A DNA stretch of 16,580 nt, taken from NCBI GenBank assembly GCA_964446745.1, contig CAYURR010000051.1, positions 1 through 16,580 on the forward strand. Reading direction: 5' to 3'. Shown here piece by piece: positions 15,977-16,580 of this stretch; position 1 is the stretch's first letter, and each line of letters opens with the position of its first letter. Below the pieces are notes generated by a model. It worked only from the letters and a program-made list of their open reading frames with translations, searched no databases and was not told where the DNA came from. The position numbers and the translations under genes were made by a program. The DNA comes from CAYURR01 sp964446745 (GTDB taxonomy: Bacteria > Bacillota > Clostridia > Lachnospirales > WQUN01).

Positions 15977-16519
15977 ATGTATAATAATAATCTTGCTGCT
16001 CTAACTGATATGGGGGTTTCGCTGACAACTCTCGCTGTTAAAAGTACAGTCACCGCTATAAATACAAAAATTAAGTCAATGAAAGACGAGAAGCTTGCCG
16101 AGAACATTAGAAATACATATGACGAAATCATTAATGAGCTATTATCCGAACGAGAAGAAGCAATAAGAATAGCTCAAGCATTCAAAAATGAGCTCGATAG
16201 AATAGTAATTAGTGATGAGGATATAACGCATCTTCATAACACAGTTTCACGCGTTATTGAGATGATAAAACTATTTCAAGTTGCATCAGCTATGGGGAAG
16301 GGAGAAGATGAATTAGTAAAGGTAGCAAAACAAGTAGAAAGCTATGAGCAGATTAAAGAGTTAATAAACGTTGACACACTTAAAACAATGCAATTATTAG
16401 GATTTAATTATAAAGCTGCTATTGGAGAGCCATTGACTCAAATTTGTGCCAATGCTATTCTGACATTAGGTGAAAGGAAGAGCATGTTACCTCATAATAG
16501 TAGTATAAATAAGAAATAA
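15977..16519 (+). CDS. hypothetical mostly helical 180-aa protein
   Basis: I do not recognise this family. The start is well supported by AAGGAGGA at 15963-15970, 6 bases before the ATG. No signal peptide or clear membrane helix is seen. The sequence looks almost wholly alpha-helical: amphipathic stretches at about 25-75 (rich in Lys/Glu, possibly coiled-coil) and 85-130. A distinctive, probably conserved C-terminal segment is LLGFNYKAAIGEPLTQICAN (about 140-160), and the tail is polar. Sampled stretches are about 30-37% G+C, lower than the giant genes to the left and like the Rpn gene, so it may be recently acquired. It is separated from the left cluster by a terminator and thus probably has its own promoter in 15924-15960, though I cannot define one. 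The following sequence may be the edge of a mobile element. Confidence 0.75.
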   Translation: MYNNNLAALTDMGVSLTTLAVKSTVTAINTKIKSMKDEKLAENIRNTYDEIINELLSEREEAIRIAQAFKNELDRIVISDEDITHLHNTVSRVIEMIKLFQVASAMGKGEDELVKVAKQVESYEQIKELINVDTLKTMQLLGFNYKAAIGEPLTQICANAILTLGERKSMLPHNSSINKK

Positions 16520-16527
16520 ACTTTATA

Positions 16528-16580
16528 GGGCGTGTAAATTAAAATGTGTATTCGAGTAAAACCGCACAAACTCGACAATT
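16528..16580. other. possible insertion-sequence end or hairpin cut by the window edge
   Basis: GGGCGTGTAAATTAAAATGTGT begins at 16528 and resembles, from memory, the GTGTAAATT...TGTGTA-style termini of IS256-type elements. Beyond it, TCGAGT (16552-16557) pairs with ACTCGA (16570-16575) around a 12-base loop. No transposase is visible before the window ends, so this is tentative; the inverted repeat could equally be part of a terminator or regulatory site. Confidence 0.25.

Overview
The window reads as chromosomal DNA of a Gram-positive, Clostridia-like Firmicute. Four things point that way: strong AGGAGG-type ribosome binding sites, a stand-alone HD-GYP protein with the N-terminal and C-terminal modules common in that group, a YifB/ComM ATPase, and giant exported proteins ending in S-layer-homology (SLH)-like repeats. 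This placement is inference; there is no rRNA or other taxonomic marker.

Left part (1-5039), housekeeping and signalling. Three tightly spaced plus-strand genes form a probable operon: an HD-GYP cyclic-di-GMP phosphodiesterase (88-1176), an HD-domain nucleotidase of the YfbR/HDDC2 type (1213-1824), and an ABC exporter half-transporter (1827-3464) that stops unusually soon after its H-loop. A comM/yifB gene (3510-5039, minus strand) converges on this operon. Its well-formed promoter lies at 5101-5129 in a 395-base intergenic region, which also carries a probable promoter for the genes to the right.

Middle part (5435-15860), a surface-protein cluster. Two very large exported proteins (1676 and 1460 aa) have fibronectin type III-like domains, a shared beta-rich module and degenerate C-terminal SLH-like repeats. 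Their C-terminal regions are recognisably paralogous. Between them, with gaps of only 31 and 30 bases and the same orientation, sits an A+T-richer gene for an Rpn/PD-(D/E)XK nuclease (10497-11447). This gene has an in-frame internal start with a perfect AGGAGG at 11164-11169, predicted to make an 89-aa C-terminal product. That layout matches the intragenic toxin/antitoxin (long/short Rpn) arrangement reported for E. coli Rpn proteins. It also has a 12-bp tandem repeat coding Glu-Gly-Arg-Glu. A strong intrinsic terminator (15884-15923) closes the cluster.

Right end (15977-16580). A low-G+C, mostly helical 180-aa protein of unknown function has its own strong ribosome binding site. It is followed by a short stretch that may be the edge of an insertion sequence cut by the window end. 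No tRNA, rRNA, CRISPR array or complete mobile element was seen.
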